A DNA stretch of 64,000 bases, taken from the NCBI GenBank assembly GCA_020744225.1, contig JAGMWG010000004.1, forward strand, positions 1 through 64,000, in the 5' to 3' direction. The stretch's first letter is position 1. Each line of letters starts with the position of its first letter. The stretch is from Paraphoma chrysanthemicola. Taxonomy: Eukaryota; Ascomycota; Dothideomycetes; Pleosporales; Phaeosphaeriaceae. A program made the position numbers and the translations under genes. The notes beneath the pieces are model-generated. The model did no database searches, had not been told where the DNA came from, and was given only the letters and a program-made list of their open reading frames with translations. Positions 52,864-64,000 of this stretch are shown here, piece after piece.

Positions 52864-54872
52864 CTACGAAAGCGATACCTCGCCCTTTTCGAAAAGAGAC
52901 CGTACGGCGCAGTAACACTTGCCAGCCTGGACGTTTCGACAAATCAGAACTAATTGTTCTGGGTCGATTTTGAACTCGGTAGTTTCGCCCTCAAATGTCC
53001 CAGAGGCTCGGGAGGTAGGAATGACCTTGATGCAAAACATCGGCGTTTGAAGGACAGGATCAAAGTCTTGAGGAAGCAGACCTACCCAGTACCATGATCG
53101 ACCAGGAACTGCTGTCGAGAAAGCAGGGTCAGGTCTAGGCTAAATTAGGGTAGTAGTATGCCTGTGTTGTAGTCACCGTCTTCGTCGTCATACATCTTGG
53201 TGTGTAGCTCGATCAGAAGCTTAGGCACATGGCGGCCTTGTATTTCTGTTGTATTATCGGCTGTGCTGATTTTATTGACCCAGAATTTCTGCACTATTAC
53301 GCTTCTGGACCTTCTTGCTCGACCTTGCAGATCCTTGTGAGTCGTGGAGAGGACGATTCTTCGACGAAAGCGGATGACAGGTGGCCCTAGTTTTCGTTTA
53401 GCCGTTTCTTTGATAAGCTGCTGTTGTAGGCGAACATGACGCAAGATGTGATCAGCCGGACTCCATTGTTCAAGCTCGTCTATGTTTTCGCCAAAGGTGC
53501 TGCTCAAGCGTACATCGATGTCAGCCCCGTTTATATAGGACTCGAGCAAGAAATACGTGGCCGCCTTCCAGTGAACCTGGCCGACCGGGCTCAAAATTAT
53601 TGTGGGCTGCGGCAGCTCAAGGTCGTCGAGAACTAGCCGCACGATGTACTTTTTGATCTTCAAATCTAGCGACTCATCCAAGAAAATCTGCGACGGTATA
53701 TCGCGTATTAACTCGATCGACTCGAATTCAAAGAAAACTGTCCAGCAAGTAAGGGTATGGAACAAGGCGTCCCAAACAGACGTTTGAAAGGGTGCTGATG
53801 AGAGTTGCTTGCCGACGATTGTTCTCAGTAGCTGTCTTTGAGAAACTGAATAGTCAGGGTAAACCTGAAGCTCTTTGGGAACGAGCGCCATCACACCATA
53901 AACTCGGTCTAAAGGTGATGTGCATTTTGCCCCTGCAGCCAACACAAACACAAGTGCCCATGAGTTCAACTTAATGTTCGCCTTGCCAAGTTTGTGCTGG
54001 AACCAAATCATATCAGCCCAATCCCTGAGATCTTGCAAATCGTCTGCAATGTGTCTTTCCATCTTTGACTCGGAGCACTTGAGTCTTGCATCTAGCATGA
54101 CAAGGACCAAGAGGAATTCACTGAAATCCCATATCTGACCAGCGATCACAATATAGACCTGTGAAGCTATCACGATTTCCTGGATGATCCAAAGCCTGGA
54201 CCAGTAGGGGGCGCGGATCAGAGAATCCGTGGCCATACTGAGTAGACGGACGGCTGACTCAGAAGGGAGAGCGGGTTCGATTGGTGCCATCTCTGATATC
54301 GCCACAGGAGTATTTCGAATTGCCTCTACCTCGTCTTTGTCGCATAGTAGGGTTGAGGAAGCAAGGTCAGAGGCTCTGTCATGTTCATGCGTTGTAAGTC
54401 CTGGCCATACAATTGTTGACAAAGCCTTTGAGTAGATCCATCCCATCTGCGCGACTTGGTGGCATCTTTCCTCATGATCGCTCTGGTTGATGCAAATTTG
54501 GTCGATCCATATCCATTCCAAGCTCCAATCCTTCTCTGAGTTGCGGGCTGTTAACAGGAAATCGTAGAGGTTTTGGCGTATGCTGATGTAAGTGCTCCTG
54601 TCATCATCATGAATAACAATATCATGTAGTGGACTTTCGTCTCCCCATGCGTACGACAAGGCATTGAATGGCTCGTTGTCGTCAAGACTTGCGTGTCGTA
54701 TCGACAGCACGATCGGTGAACTTTCGTCGGTCCTGTGAATGCGGATGAGGCGGATAAAGCTCAACTCAGGATCCAAACGGCGATAGCAGTAGACCTCCAT
54801 ATGGTGTCTCAGTAGGAGCACAGGCGCAAGGTGTCTGCAAGACATGTGCGTTGCGCTTTCTATATAGTGCAA
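52864..54872 (-). CDS. HET-domain protein (heterokaryon incompatibility-like)
   Basis: Exons 54872-53194 and 53134-52864; 649 aa. HET domain near residues 60-240: FNALSYAWGDESPLHDIVIH, ISIRQNLYDFLLTARNSEKD, IWIDQICINQSDHEERCHQV, YSKALSTIVWPG and later APYWSRLWIIQEIVIASQVY. The first exon alone could stop at 53145. A 60-nt intron (GTATGA donor, CTAG acceptor) instead joins ELHTK to IPDPAFSTAVPGRSWYWVGL and a conserved-looking tail ending LVLICRNVQAGKCYCAVRSL and FEKGEVSLS, which I prefer. Start may be at 54797 (MEVYCYRRLDPE). Same functional class as the HET gene at 32923. Confidence 0.85.
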
Positions 54873-56392
54873 ATCAGGGAGCAGGATTCAGCCTTGCTGC
54901 AGCCACAGAATTATTCCTCCAATTAAGGTAACCTCGAGAGTACATCTTGCATTGGGGCGGCTTACCACAGTATGGCGGAGGTTTGCAGGCTCCTTCGTGG
55001 CTGACATTGCTCATCGTTATTGGAGAATAGCGTATTGGCAACCAGTGAAGAACCGCTGCGCATCCCATGACGGCCAACCAAAACTCCTTCCATCAAGAAG
55101 ATAGAGGCAAGCATTTCCACTCAAAGAGCTTCTCGACCCAAAGACGGATTTTGCAAGAGAACTGGAGACGTGAAGTTGAGAGCAGGCCCGCGACACTTGC
55201 CGGATGCGGAAGTCGACGAAGCAGGTCGGATGTTACTATGAGTCGTGAAATCATACGCAGACAATGACCACGAACGACAATTCGTCTTGTTTCTCAATCC
55301 GTTAGAACCAAGACCTCCTCATTAGGTACGTCAACAGATGTGCGCAGCCAAAGAAAGTGAATGTTCATGTACGACCCGCGGTCCGACGTCGTCTTGTTGC
55401 TGACCACCGGCAAAGGCGCTTTGCAGTGTGGTACAGCAGCTTGGCGTGCATGCAGCGGGCTCTGTCACTGGCCAGTGGTCCCTCGTGCAGAGCGCATTTC
55501 GTGCATGACCCGCGGCGACCAGCCATGAGGGCGGGCATGTCGCTGGCCGAGTCGAGTCGCCGTCCCGGGAGTGTCGGCGGCGATTGGCTTGCTGCATTAC
55601 AACGCATCCAGCAGTCGCTTGACAACTCAGTGCATCCATGGCCGTGCTCGTGCAAGGCAAGGCAAGGCAAGCAGCAGAAACAAAGCCAGAGGGAAGCACT
55701 CAAAGGATGCTGAGTGGCTGATGTTTGTTGTTGGAGCCTCGGGGGGCTGAAGGAGTCAGCTATTCTGTCAGGGTCTGGTCCCTGCGCGTTCTGGATGGCA
55801 TTGCAGTTTGTAACTCGGATGCTAGTCGATGCAAGACTCTGGCGGTGAGTGTTGCATGAAGGGTTGGCTTTAAGAACAACCAGGTGTCCCTTCCTTGACG
55901 CTGCTGTCGCTGTTGCCATATTCGCCGTCCTGCTCCTTCATCCCCGCGTCGCAGCGTGCAGCGTTGGCCACTTCTCGCTGCAGCGCCCCAGGCCAGCCTC
56001 AGGAGCCAGCAATTTCCCATCCAGACCAGGGGTGGGTAGCCTCCGATCTGCACCATCTCCCGCCTTAAGACGCGGCTCTCCCGCACCCACACCGCACGCT
56101 GCCAGGCACCCACTGCGACTGAAGTCTGAACGAGTCACACGGAGCGCTTCACGAGCATCTGACTAGCCCGCGCGGAACAGGCGGCGAACCACAAGAGGCA
56201 AAAAAGCGGTCACGCCCGAAGTCAGCAGAAGTAGCGGGATATTTACAGTCGCGCGGTCACTTCTCCGCGCCGTCACGTTCAAACAGTTTTTCGACCTCGC
56301 AGACACGCATCCAAACCTCACACCCGCCAGCTGCAAACTTCACCCTGCACACACAAATCCACGGGCACACAACTCTTCACACAACCGCCACG
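54873..56392. other. Intergenic, about 1.5 kb
   Basis: Long GC-rich open frames occur at 55331-56166 on both strands, but their composition (Arg/Ser/Ala/Cys-rich, overlapping in opposite strands) is not protein-like. Likely promoter and leader of the 56393 gene. Confidence 0.4.
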
Positions 56393-57217
56393 ATGCACCG
56401 CAAAAACCCCATCTCGGTGCTCGTCTACAACTCCCTTTTCCCGCAACCTGCGCCCACCGATCCGCCGTCCTTTAGCGCGCATCTGTCCAAGAATCTCGTT
56501 GGCGAAGTGCGCATCGAGACGGCGAACTTCTACGGCTCGCTGGACACCATCGAGGCGCGGTACCCGGGGCTCAACTATGCCTTTGCACCACATCGAAAGC
56601 GCCTCGGCCGCTTTCCGCACCACAAGCGGCTGTTCGAGGCGTTTGACCGCCTGGGCCTCACAGAAGCCGAGATCCAGGGCTTTTGTCGCTGGGAAGGCAC
56701 GCTTTGGGCGCGCGAGCGGTACGAGCGCGACGAGGGCGTGCGCGTGGTAGACACAACCGGCGTCGAGATTGGCGCGTGGGTCGACCGGAGAAAGTTCCCC
56801 AAGGCAACGAGCCAGTCACAGATCAACGTCAAGACAGACATCGAGGTGGAGATTGAGCAGGTCGCTGCAGCTACCACATCACAGCAACCAGACCAGGACA
56901 CACACATGCAGGATGAGGACGACGACGAGGAGAGCGACGAGGAAGAGCTCGATGCCAGCGTAGGTTTCAGCCTGAACGCGCGACTGCTCCAAGCCGCTGC
57001 ACTGCGCGAACAGGGTGCCAACGTGCCCATGGACCCAGAGTGGGAGCAATACCTGAAAGAAGCACAAGAGCGCGGCGAGCTCAACATCGACGCCACACGA
57101 GAGGCGCTGCGAAACATGGCTGGCCACCTCGCGCAGCTCAACCAGTCACAATCACAAGCGGCAACGACAGCGGCAGAGCAACCGCAAGCGTTCCAGGCCC
57201 CAGCTGCACCGGCCTAG
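56393..57217 (+). CDS. Conserved fungal protein of unknown function
   Basis: 274 aa, single exon. The N-terminal half looks folded and conserved (NPISVLVYNSLFPQ; GEVRIETANFYGSLDTIEAR; YPGLNYAFAPHRKRLGRFPH; EIQGFCRWEGTLWARERYER). Then come an acidic stretch (DEDDDEESDEEELD), a predicted helical segment (LNARLLQAAALREQGANVPM; EWEQYLKEAQERGELN) and a Gln/Ala-rich tail. No domain recognised. The acidic linker suggests a nuclear protein, but that is inference. Confidence 0.7.
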   Translation: MHRKNPISVLVYNSLFPQPAPTDPPSFSAHLSKNLVGEVRIETANFYGSLDTIEARYPGLNYAFAPHRKRLGRFPHHKRLFEAFDRLGLTEAEIQGFCRWEGTLWARERYERDEGVRVVDTTGVEIGAWVDRRKFPKATSQSQINVKTDIEVEIEQVAAATTSQQPDQDTHMQDEDDDEESDEEELDASVGFSLNARLLQAAALREQGANVPMDPEWEQYLKEAQERGELNIDATREALRNMAGHLAQLNQSQSQAATTAAEQPQAFQAPAAPA

Positions 57218-57565
57218 GAGGACGTGGTGGCCGAGGCGGAAGTGATTGCCATGTTCTTCGATTCTCTTGTAGTGCGGCATTGAGTTTTGCGGCTGTTGCA
57301 TTTTGGATTTAACCTGGTCTTCGTACCTGCAACTGCATGCATGCATGGCGTTTGACGGAGTTTGATACCCCAGGTCGAGCTGGGATGACGCTTGGGTAAC
57401 GATGGGATTTTTTTTTTGGAAGGGGAGCATAGATTAGATGTGGCCATGTTTCCCAGCGTACATGAAGATTATTCTTGCATGAGTAGTTCATAATCGATAT
57501 TTGATGGCGCCACTACACTTTTCAAAAGTACGTCTTTTCATGTATCCCGTAAACCATCACATTCG
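57218..57565. other. Intergenic, convergent 3' ends
   Basis: 348 bp between two stop codons, with a poly-T run near 57410. Nothing else. Confidence 0.4.
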
Positions 57566-58255
57566 TCATACATACTGCCCATATATCCAATACCCCCCCG
57601 ACCGCCACTCTCCTCCCAAAAACACGCTCTCCGTCTCCGTCTTCCACCCAACCTTCTTGAACCCAACCTTCCTCAGCACCGCATCGCTCGCCGGATTCCC
57701 CTCGTCCACACCAGCTTCCACGTAAAACGCCTTCTCGCCCTTGGCCTTTTCCTCCGCCACCGAAGCAGTATAGGCCTTGAGTAGAGCAGCCGCGGCTTCA
57801 GTCGCATACCCTTTTCCCCACGCGCGCTTGAATAATGCATATCCAATGACCCGCAAATCGACTTCCTTCTCTTTCGCGCCGGCCTCACTTGCACTCCCAT
57901 GTTCCTCAACGAGTGGTGGTGCCGGTAATGTAGGTCCTGTGTCTTGCCTCCTCAGACCAATACTTCCAACATGAGTTCCCAGTTCATTTTCTACGCCTTC
58001 CCCTGAGCCGTCTGGCTTTACGAAGATGGAGTAAAACAAATTGTCGCGCTTGACGAGGCATTCGACCATCCAGGTTTGGGATTCTTCGAGAGAATGGCAT
58101 GGTCCGTGGAGAGACCAGGATGTGGCGTCGGGGTCGGTCCAGTTTTCATGGAAGTATTGGAGGTGTGTGTTGCTGGGTGAGGGGGAGGTGTCTGTTAGGC
58201 GGAGGAGGGTGAGGTGGGGAGTTGAGATGGTGGAGGGGATGGGGAGGGTGGACAT
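57566..58255 (-). CDS. GNAT-family N-acetyltransferase (RimJ/RimL type)
   Basis: 229 aa, single exon. Acetyl-CoA-dependent N-acetylation. Starts STPHLTLLRLTDTSPSPSN (typical strand 1 TPRLxLRPL-like). Then YSIFVKPDG and GTHVGSIGLRRQDTG (strand 4). The acetyl-CoA loop region is IGYALFKRAWGKGYATEAAA (R/Q-x-x-G-x-G/A: RAWGKGYA), and NPASDAVLRKVGFKKVGWKT ends the fold. Substrate unknown. Confidence 0.85.
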   Translation of the reverse strand: MSTLPIPSTISTPHLTLLRLTDTSPSPSNTHLQYFHENWTDPDATSWSLHGPCHSLEESQTWMVECLVKRDNLFYSIFVKPDGSGEGVENELGTHVGSIGLRRQDTGPTLPAPPLVEEHGSASEAGAKEKEVDLRVIGYALFKRAWGKGYATEAAAALLKAYTASVAEEKAKGEKAFYVEAGVDEGNPASDAVLRKVGFKKVGWKTETESVFLGGEWRSGGYWIYGQYV

Positions 58256-58751
58256 TATGTGTGGAGTGTGTATAAATCAAGTATGAGATGTTGTGTAGGA
58301 AGTATGCATAAATCAGGTCTTGAATGGGTGTTTTTAAAGTGTGAATGGGGCGTTGGATGATCTATCGGAGACTTAAGTACGAATGGGGAGATATAAACTA
58401 GAAAGTAGACGGGGTGAGTCAAGGCGGAAAGATCTTTACTTGAGGTTACATCCTCTACGCAAGTGCGCAATGCTTCAAGGCTACTTGATTGAGTCATCCA
58501 GACGCTGAACGCATTTCTCGTATTTCTTGAGGAGCGACGCTATCTCCTGCCGGATCTGTTGCTGACGGCCACGTGCGAACGCGGGGCTAGCGCGCTTTCC
58601 TTGTCGACCGTCCTTCACGGTGTTGTTGCGTCACTGTTCCATCAGCTTCGCTCCGCCAGGGAGAAATTATGTTCACTGTAATCAATTCAATTTCCAATCG
58701 CGATGCAATACGTCTCAGAACGCGCCAAACACTAACTAAGTACATGACTCA
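58256..58751. other. Intergenic
   Basis: Promoter of the GNAT gene and 3' side of the CoA-transferase. Nothing recognised. Confidence 0.4.
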
Positions 58752-60623
58752 CTATGCAACAACCTCAGTCATCAAATCCGCCGGCCATCGCGGCTGATCC
58801 ACGCCATTGCCTCGCGTACCCACATTGAATCCCAACCTGACCTTTCCACTTGGATACTGCACGATCGGCTTGACACCTTTGACGTCCTTGCCGATTGCAC
58901 CCGCGCGTCGTACTTCGAAGAACTCCGGCTTGAGCAAGACATCACTCGAGTTCTTGTGTATCATCTGCAGAAGGCGAGGGAGCGTGTAGCCCATATTATG
59001 GTAGTGTCGGAATACTTGTCGTCCATTGCGCGTCCACACGTCTTCCCAGACGTCTTTAGGGTACACGCCGACGCTGTTGACAAGCCATTGGGAGTAGTAG
59101 TTGAGCGCGACCTGTCTGCTTAGTGTTTGTCCTCTAAACTTTAGGAAAAACAACTTACATCGACTTTATAGGATCCGCCCTCGGTGCCTCGACGCAGAAG
59201 AGCATTCAGAACGGCTATTACGCCAGATGTGCCAGTGCAAAAGTCACTGTTGGGAAAGACGGGTGTTACAGGCTCGTCGTTGCCCATAGCTCTCCCGAAT
59301 TCTGTTGACACGCCGCAGCACGCATCCGAAATTTGCTGCCAGCCACTGCGGTACGACCATGGCCCGTTCCAGCCATAGCAGTTCTCGCGAACTACGATCA
59401 AGCCTCGCTCGCGGTCCTCGGTCAATTCCAGTAAGTCGTCCATGCTCAGGCCATATTTGTTGAGCACATCCGGGCGGTAACCTTGAACCACAACATCAGC
59501 CTCACGAATCAAGGCGCGCAGTTTCTCCAGATCCTCGGCCTTTCGAAAGTCGAGATGAGAGCTCCATTTGCCCCAACCCAGGTCAATGTGCAGATTGGAC
59601 ATGTCGCAAATGTGCTCGGCAGTCACTCGCATGACGGATGCTCCAAGCTCCGCGAGACCCCGGGTCATGGCTGGCGCAGCAATGATGCGTGTTAGATCGA
59701 CGACCTTCAACCCCGCCAGCGGTCTCCGCGCTGATGTCTCTGGACTATCGGGCCACCAAGACGCGGGCTGCTTCTTGTTTTCGACATTGTGGATCTCATA
59801 CAGTCCAACATGAGCATTCGCCTTTCCGTGCTCGCTCTTCTTGAACTCCTCAGTCGTCCAGCCGATTGTCCCCGCTTGCTTGTACACATCAGAAGCCAGC
59901 CGTTGCATCTCAGCAGAGTCAATTTGCGCCATCTTCTCCTGGTATGGAGCGCACGCCTCTTCATAAGTTGCGGTATCCATTTCGTGCGGAAGACCTACGC
60001 TATCCTGCGATGGCTCCGGATTCATTGACCCATGGAGATGGAAAAACCGCCCGTCTTTACAGCGGTAGATGTTAGTTGCTGCTGCTCGATAGGGACTACT
60101 CGTTTGGCCGTGCAAGTCACAATTCTTGAATAACTTGTTGTATAATGCTCTCCCTTGTGCAGATCCGTGTGATGCGAATCCGTGAGCTTCACCCTCGGGA
60201 TCGATGACGTTGAACAAGATTGACATGAAGAAGAGCTGAGCGTGGTCTCTTTGTCATGGTCTCAGCAAGGTATGTCTGGGGTTTTTTCGAAACCACTTAC
60301 GTATTAATGACGGCTTCCTGAGGCTCAATGCCATACTTCTTCTTTAGGAGCACGTTGACCATTGACGCCTCCAGGCCTTTCAACGCTGAGATGCTCTCCG
60401 CAAATCGCCAATTGATCGGAAGACTAGGCCTATCTGTGCCTTCGAAGCGGACTGTCTTTGCTCCTTCTTCGATCTCGCTAGGCAGTGTTTGCGCGATGAG
60501 TGGATTGTCTAAGATGCCGCTTCGAAAGACATTGCGTGTCTCTTCCGGAATGGAATAAGAGGCTGATTTGCCGTGGACGCCATTCGTCCCATTTGTATGG
60601 CCATTGATGCCGGTGATAGCCAT
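58752..60623 (-). CDS. Class III CoA-transferase (CaiB/BaiF family)
   Basis: Exons 60623-60301, 60248-59159 and 59111-58752; 590 aa. The acceptor at 60249 (CAAAG) joins EAVINT to DHAQLFFMSILFNVID in frame. Family signs: RPLAGLKVVDLTRIIAAPAM (N-terminal strand-helix), TRGLAELGASVMRVTAEHIC, DLEKLRALIREADVVVQGYR, VRENCYGWNGPWSYRSGWQQ (contains the G-x-x-GP turn) and DFCTGTSGVIAVLNALLRRG. Two half-repeats typical of longer fungal members. It moves CoA between carboxylic acids or racemises 2-methylacyl-CoA. Divergent from the AtuA-like gene at 61151, suggesting shared control and pathway. Confidence 0.88.
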
Positions 60624-61150
60624 ATTCGTGGATATGAAAGAAGATATGCAACAATGAGAAGCAGGCTTGTTGCTTTAATATGGTAACACGATTGACAAGT
60701 CTGGTATGCTACACATGCACGCAAAACATTCCCCGCCCGAACGTTTTTAAACCCGATCGGCTAACACAACGGCTACCCCATCCAGTCTTCTCGGCAGTTT
60801 ATATCCATCACGGGAATGAGTCTCCTTAGCTTTTCAGTGTATGTGTCACTATTGTATTGTAATCCTGTGTGAGTAGAGTTCGGCCCTAGGCCGACTCGTC
60901 AAGGTCGACTCGGTCAAAGGAGCCAATCAGAGCAGACCACCTCCCCGCACGACCTTCAACAACGACGACATAAACGGACTATACGGTCGCAATTAAAGTC
61001 CGATGCAACGCCTCGGCACAGCGATCGAGTAAGGCAAGAACGCCAGGTAAAGTTTTGTGGAGTAGTCGATGGTCGTTGCATTGCTTGATATATGATTTTC
61101 TCTATCCCCTTCTAACAACACCCAAAAGCAACGAAGTCAAATAATCCAAC
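60624..61150. promoter_or_regulatory. Shared divergent promoter of the CoA-transferase and AtuA-like genes
   Basis: 527 bp between the two starts. Contains an imperfect palindromic word near 60882-60912 (CGGCCCTAGGCCGACTCG followed by GTCGACTCGG). This could be a binding site for a zinc-cluster regulator, but I cannot name one. Confidence 0.4.
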
Positions 61151-63520
61151 ATGTCTTCCACAAACTACTCCACAAGATGGACCCAACAACGCGGCACACG
61201 TCCCGTCCGCGTCGCAAACTGCTCAGGCTACAAAGGTAGCAACCCAGTCCATCCTTCCCACCACATATCATCCAAACCCCAGTATCCAATGCCTTGTACT
61301 AACGTCTTTCCCAGCCGATCCAGGCTATCACATGCACCTCCAAGCCACCCTTGGCGATGTCGACTTCATCACCGGCGACTACCTCGCTGAAGTCAACATT
61401 GCGGAAAACGCGCAAGCACACGCAGCAGGCGCGCATCCCGGCTGGGAGAAGACGGCGTGGGATGGAATTGAGCAGACGATTGATGTGTTGAATGAGAAGA
61501 GGATCAAGGTTGTTGTTAATGGTGGGGCGCATAATCCGCGGGGATTGGCGGAGAAGGTATTTGAATTGGTACGTAATGTTCCTGTTTCCATTCTTCATTA
61601 CATTGGTAGCGAGTTTTACAGGATGGGGAGATTGTTTGAAGTGAGAACGATTCTAATGAACCATAGGTCAAGCACAAAGGATATAATCTCAAAGTCGCGT
61701 TTGTTCTTGGCGATAATCTGGTCGAAGAGATGCGCGATATTCGCGACAAGGGATTGCCGCCGCATTTTGATGCTGAGAATAGCAGTGTCAAGCTTGCAGA
61801 ACATGTGCTGGACATATTGGAGAGGAAAGATAAGCCGATTGTTAGTGCAAATGCGTATCTGGGTGCCAGAGAGATTGTGAAGGGTTTGGAGTTGGGTGCG
61901 GATATTATTATCGCAGGACGAGTTGCAGATGCAAGTCCGGTATGTATCAAACTCTGTGGTGTCTCTCTGGAAAAAATTTGCTACGAAAGCCTCGATTCCA
62001 ATATCATCGACGGCTTAACTTCGATGGATCCGAAGAGACGGGATGCGCTTGGGATTTCATTTGGTATGAAGTTTTTAGCTGACGATTGACAGGTCATTGG
62101 TGCAGCATGGTACTGGCATTCCTGGCAAGACTCGCAATTCGACGAACTAGCTGGTGCCCTCGTTGCAGGTCACTTGATCGAATGCAGCGGCTACGTTACT
62201 GGCGCAAATTTCGCCGGTTTTTACGAGTACCCTCCAGAGTCCCTCTACGACATCACGTTTGGCATTGCCGAAATTGAAAAGGACGGCACATGCGTCGTCA
62301 CCAAGCACAATGCCAAGAACGGCTTCGTCACCGAAGATATCGTGAAGTGCCAGTTCTTGTACGAGTTGCAGGGGAATGTATACCTCAACAGCGACGTCAA
62401 AGCGATTCTCGATAATGTACAAGTCAAAGCCGAGGGAAAGAATCGGTATGTTCCTCCTCTCTCCCAGTACCTTCCCCACTATCCAAACACAGTACTGATA
62501 TGATCATATAGCATCCGCCTCTGGGGTATCAAAGGCGCTCCTCCTCCACCAACCACCAAACTCGCAATCTTCTACCTTGCAGGCTTCCAATCCGAAATCG
62601 TCGTAAACGCAACCGGCTACGCCACCGACGAAAAGTTCGATCTCTGGGAACGCATGATCCGCTTCGGTCTCGCACGCCTCAATCTCGCAGATAAATTCGA
62701 CGTGCTCGAATTCCAGCGCATCGGCGTGCCGGAGAGTAATCCCAGGAGCCAACTGCGCAGCACAACATACTGCCGCGTCTTCGCCGAAGCCAGCGACGCA
62801 AATACCAATCTCGGACTCATGGGCTTATTACAAGAATTCGCAATGCAACACTACTCTGGATTCCACAGCACAAGCGATTTCAGAACCGCCATCCCGCGGC
62901 CATATATCTCATACTACCCAGCCATCTACCCGCAAAACAAACTCAAGACATCCATAAACTTACTCGAAGGCGATGGGAAGGTTACAAGCGTACCTACAAC
63001 GCCCCCACCTACAACAGAAGCATTGAGTAAAAGGGAAAGCTACGAAACGAGTAAGCCGGTGGAGTTAGCAAGGTTTGGACAAACGACTAAAGCACGACTC
63101 GGCGACGTGGTCCTCGCGCGATCAGGCGATAAAGGCGGAAACGCAAATATCGGCTTTTTCGTCCCCACATCCTTACCCTCTTCCTACCCTTCCTCATCCC
63201 CACTGTACGCGCAAACATGGGACTGGCTACGCACATACCTGACCATCCCGCGCCTGCAACACCTCTTCGGCGACTCGTGGTCTGACGCTTTTCACATCGA
63301 GCGCGTCGAGTTTCCGGGGATAATGGCGGTGCATTTTGTCGTGTATGGCGTGTTGGGACGGGGTGTGAGTGGGAGCAGTCGGCTGGATGCGTTTGCCAAG
63401 GGAATGGGTGATTGGTTGAGGGATTGTGTGGTGGATGTGCCGGTGGCATTCTTGGAGGGGAGGCAGAAGAAGGCTGTGGGAGGAAGGTATAGTGAAAACG
63501 GGAGCGCGTCGAAGCTGTGA
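61151..63520 (+). CDS. AtuA-like (DUF1446) protein
   Basis: Exons 61151-61235, 61315-61568, 61667-61939, 62093-62445 and 62512-63520; 657 aa in frame. DUF1446 core: VRVANCSGYKADPGYHMHLQ, DVDFITGDYLAEVNIAENAQ, VVVNGGAHNPRGLAEKVFEL, GADIIIAGRVADASPVIGAA, WYWHSWQDSQFDELAGALVA, GHLIECSGYVTGANFAGFYE. The C-terminal AtuA-associated domain holds LGDVVLARSGDKGGNANIGF. Bacterial AtuA acts in acyclic terpene (citronellol) catabolism next to acyl-CoA enzymes. Here its divergent CoA-transferase neighbour suggests a role in branched acyl-CoA metabolism (inference). Intron 3 (153 nt) can be read through for 50 codons before a stop. Confidence 0.88.
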
Positions 63521-64000
63521 ATGAACGAAGTCGGCCGGTTGTGAGGATGATGATCACGATGGATTAAGATAGAAAGCACTACGTACTTGTGGGGAAAAGT
63601 AATTGGGATGCTTTCGTGGCGAAGAAGTACAGGGATATCGGCCACGTTTGGATTGATTGAAGGTACATGTTCTGCTTGCTCTATGATATCTACTACCTTG
63701 AAATCCTAGCCTTACTCTTAAGTAACCTTGCTCACTTGTGTAGTGTCTCGTGTTCCTGGGTAACCAACGCAAACTTCAAGTGATTGAATATAACAAACCC
63801 AGCTTCAAAGGATGGCGGGCAAGGCACTATCACTTCTCGTCAATCGATAAGAATTATTTGAGGTTTCCAAAGCACTTGCTTGCATCCTGTTGCTCTAGAC
63901 GTAATACTCAGCCCCTCCTTCCTTGCACAATTGTAAGAGGCCGTGTGGTTTGGCACTAGCTTTCCAGTCTTGAATTAATCGCACCGCATGGCTCCTCCAA
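63521..64000. other. 3' flank of the AtuA-like gene
   Basis: No gene or repeat recognised to the window end. Confidence 0.4.

Noticed and set aside
55331..56166. Overlapping long open frames on both strands in GC-rich DNA
   Set aside because: Composition is not protein-like and opposite-strand frames overlap fully. Treated as non-coding upstream DNA.

Overview
This is nuclear DNA of a filamentous ascomycete, most likely a Dothideomycete of the Pleosporales type. The evidence is short GT-AG introns (43-220 nt) with CTAAC/CTGAC-like branch points, HET-domain genes, a COP9 signalosome subunit, Fot1/pogo and hAT transposons, and blocks of TA-rich sequence with many TAG/TAA codons where CAG/CAA/TGG are expected. 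That last pattern is the scar of repeat-induced point mutation (RIP). The species call is inference.

Repeat block, 1-13200. Two minus-strand copies of a fungal OrsD/DUF3505-RecQ helicase-like family (telomere-linked-helicase type) lie head to tail: copy B (1-760, N-terminal end only) and copy A (about 11690 down to 951). Both carry stops; copy A is heavily RIP-degraded. Copy A is interrupted in its DExH-box codons by a 6183-bp hAT transposon (2318-8500) with 17-bp terminal inverted repeats (one mismatch) and an exact 8-bp target duplication. The transposon itself is not RIP-damaged. It carries three apparently intact spliced genes: an 840-aa hAT transposase, a 260-aa histone H3 protein with a long acidic/proline-rich N-terminal extension, and a 387-aa protein with an acidic C-terminus that I do not recognise. 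The element is studded with eleven copies of one signal, two 9-mers (TTATCACAG type) always exactly 13 bp apart. The signal fills nearly every intron and also sits outside the genes. This is the most interesting object in the window.

13200-32500. Decayed coding sequence; a divergent ER-type HSP70 with altered ATPase motifs and no HDEL; a C2H2 zinc-finger gene; a RIP-decayed second copy of glutamine-dependent NAD+ synthetase (19730-22160) split by a 232-bp hAT-type MITE with perfect 25-bp ends; a DUF2278 gene; two unknown minus-strand genes each broken by one in-frame TGA; a membrane protein; a relic of a pogo transposase C-terminus; an SRPBCC protein; and a DHA-type MFS transporter.

32900-64000. 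Mostly ordinary genes: two HET-domain proteins, a MYND-finger protein, a SPRY-domain protein, an intact pogo/Fot1 transposon with perfect 65-bp ends (38116-39967), a metallo-beta-lactamase-fold protein, a small secreted cysteine-containing protein, an aldehyde dehydrogenase, a CCC2-type copper P-ATPase, COP9 subunit 7, a conserved unknown, a GNAT acetyltransferase, and a divergent pair of a class III CoA-transferase and an AtuA/DUF1446 protein that may work in one acyl-CoA pathway. Exon coordinates were derived by hand from splice signals and frame continuity; in each completed model the spliced length is a multiple of three.
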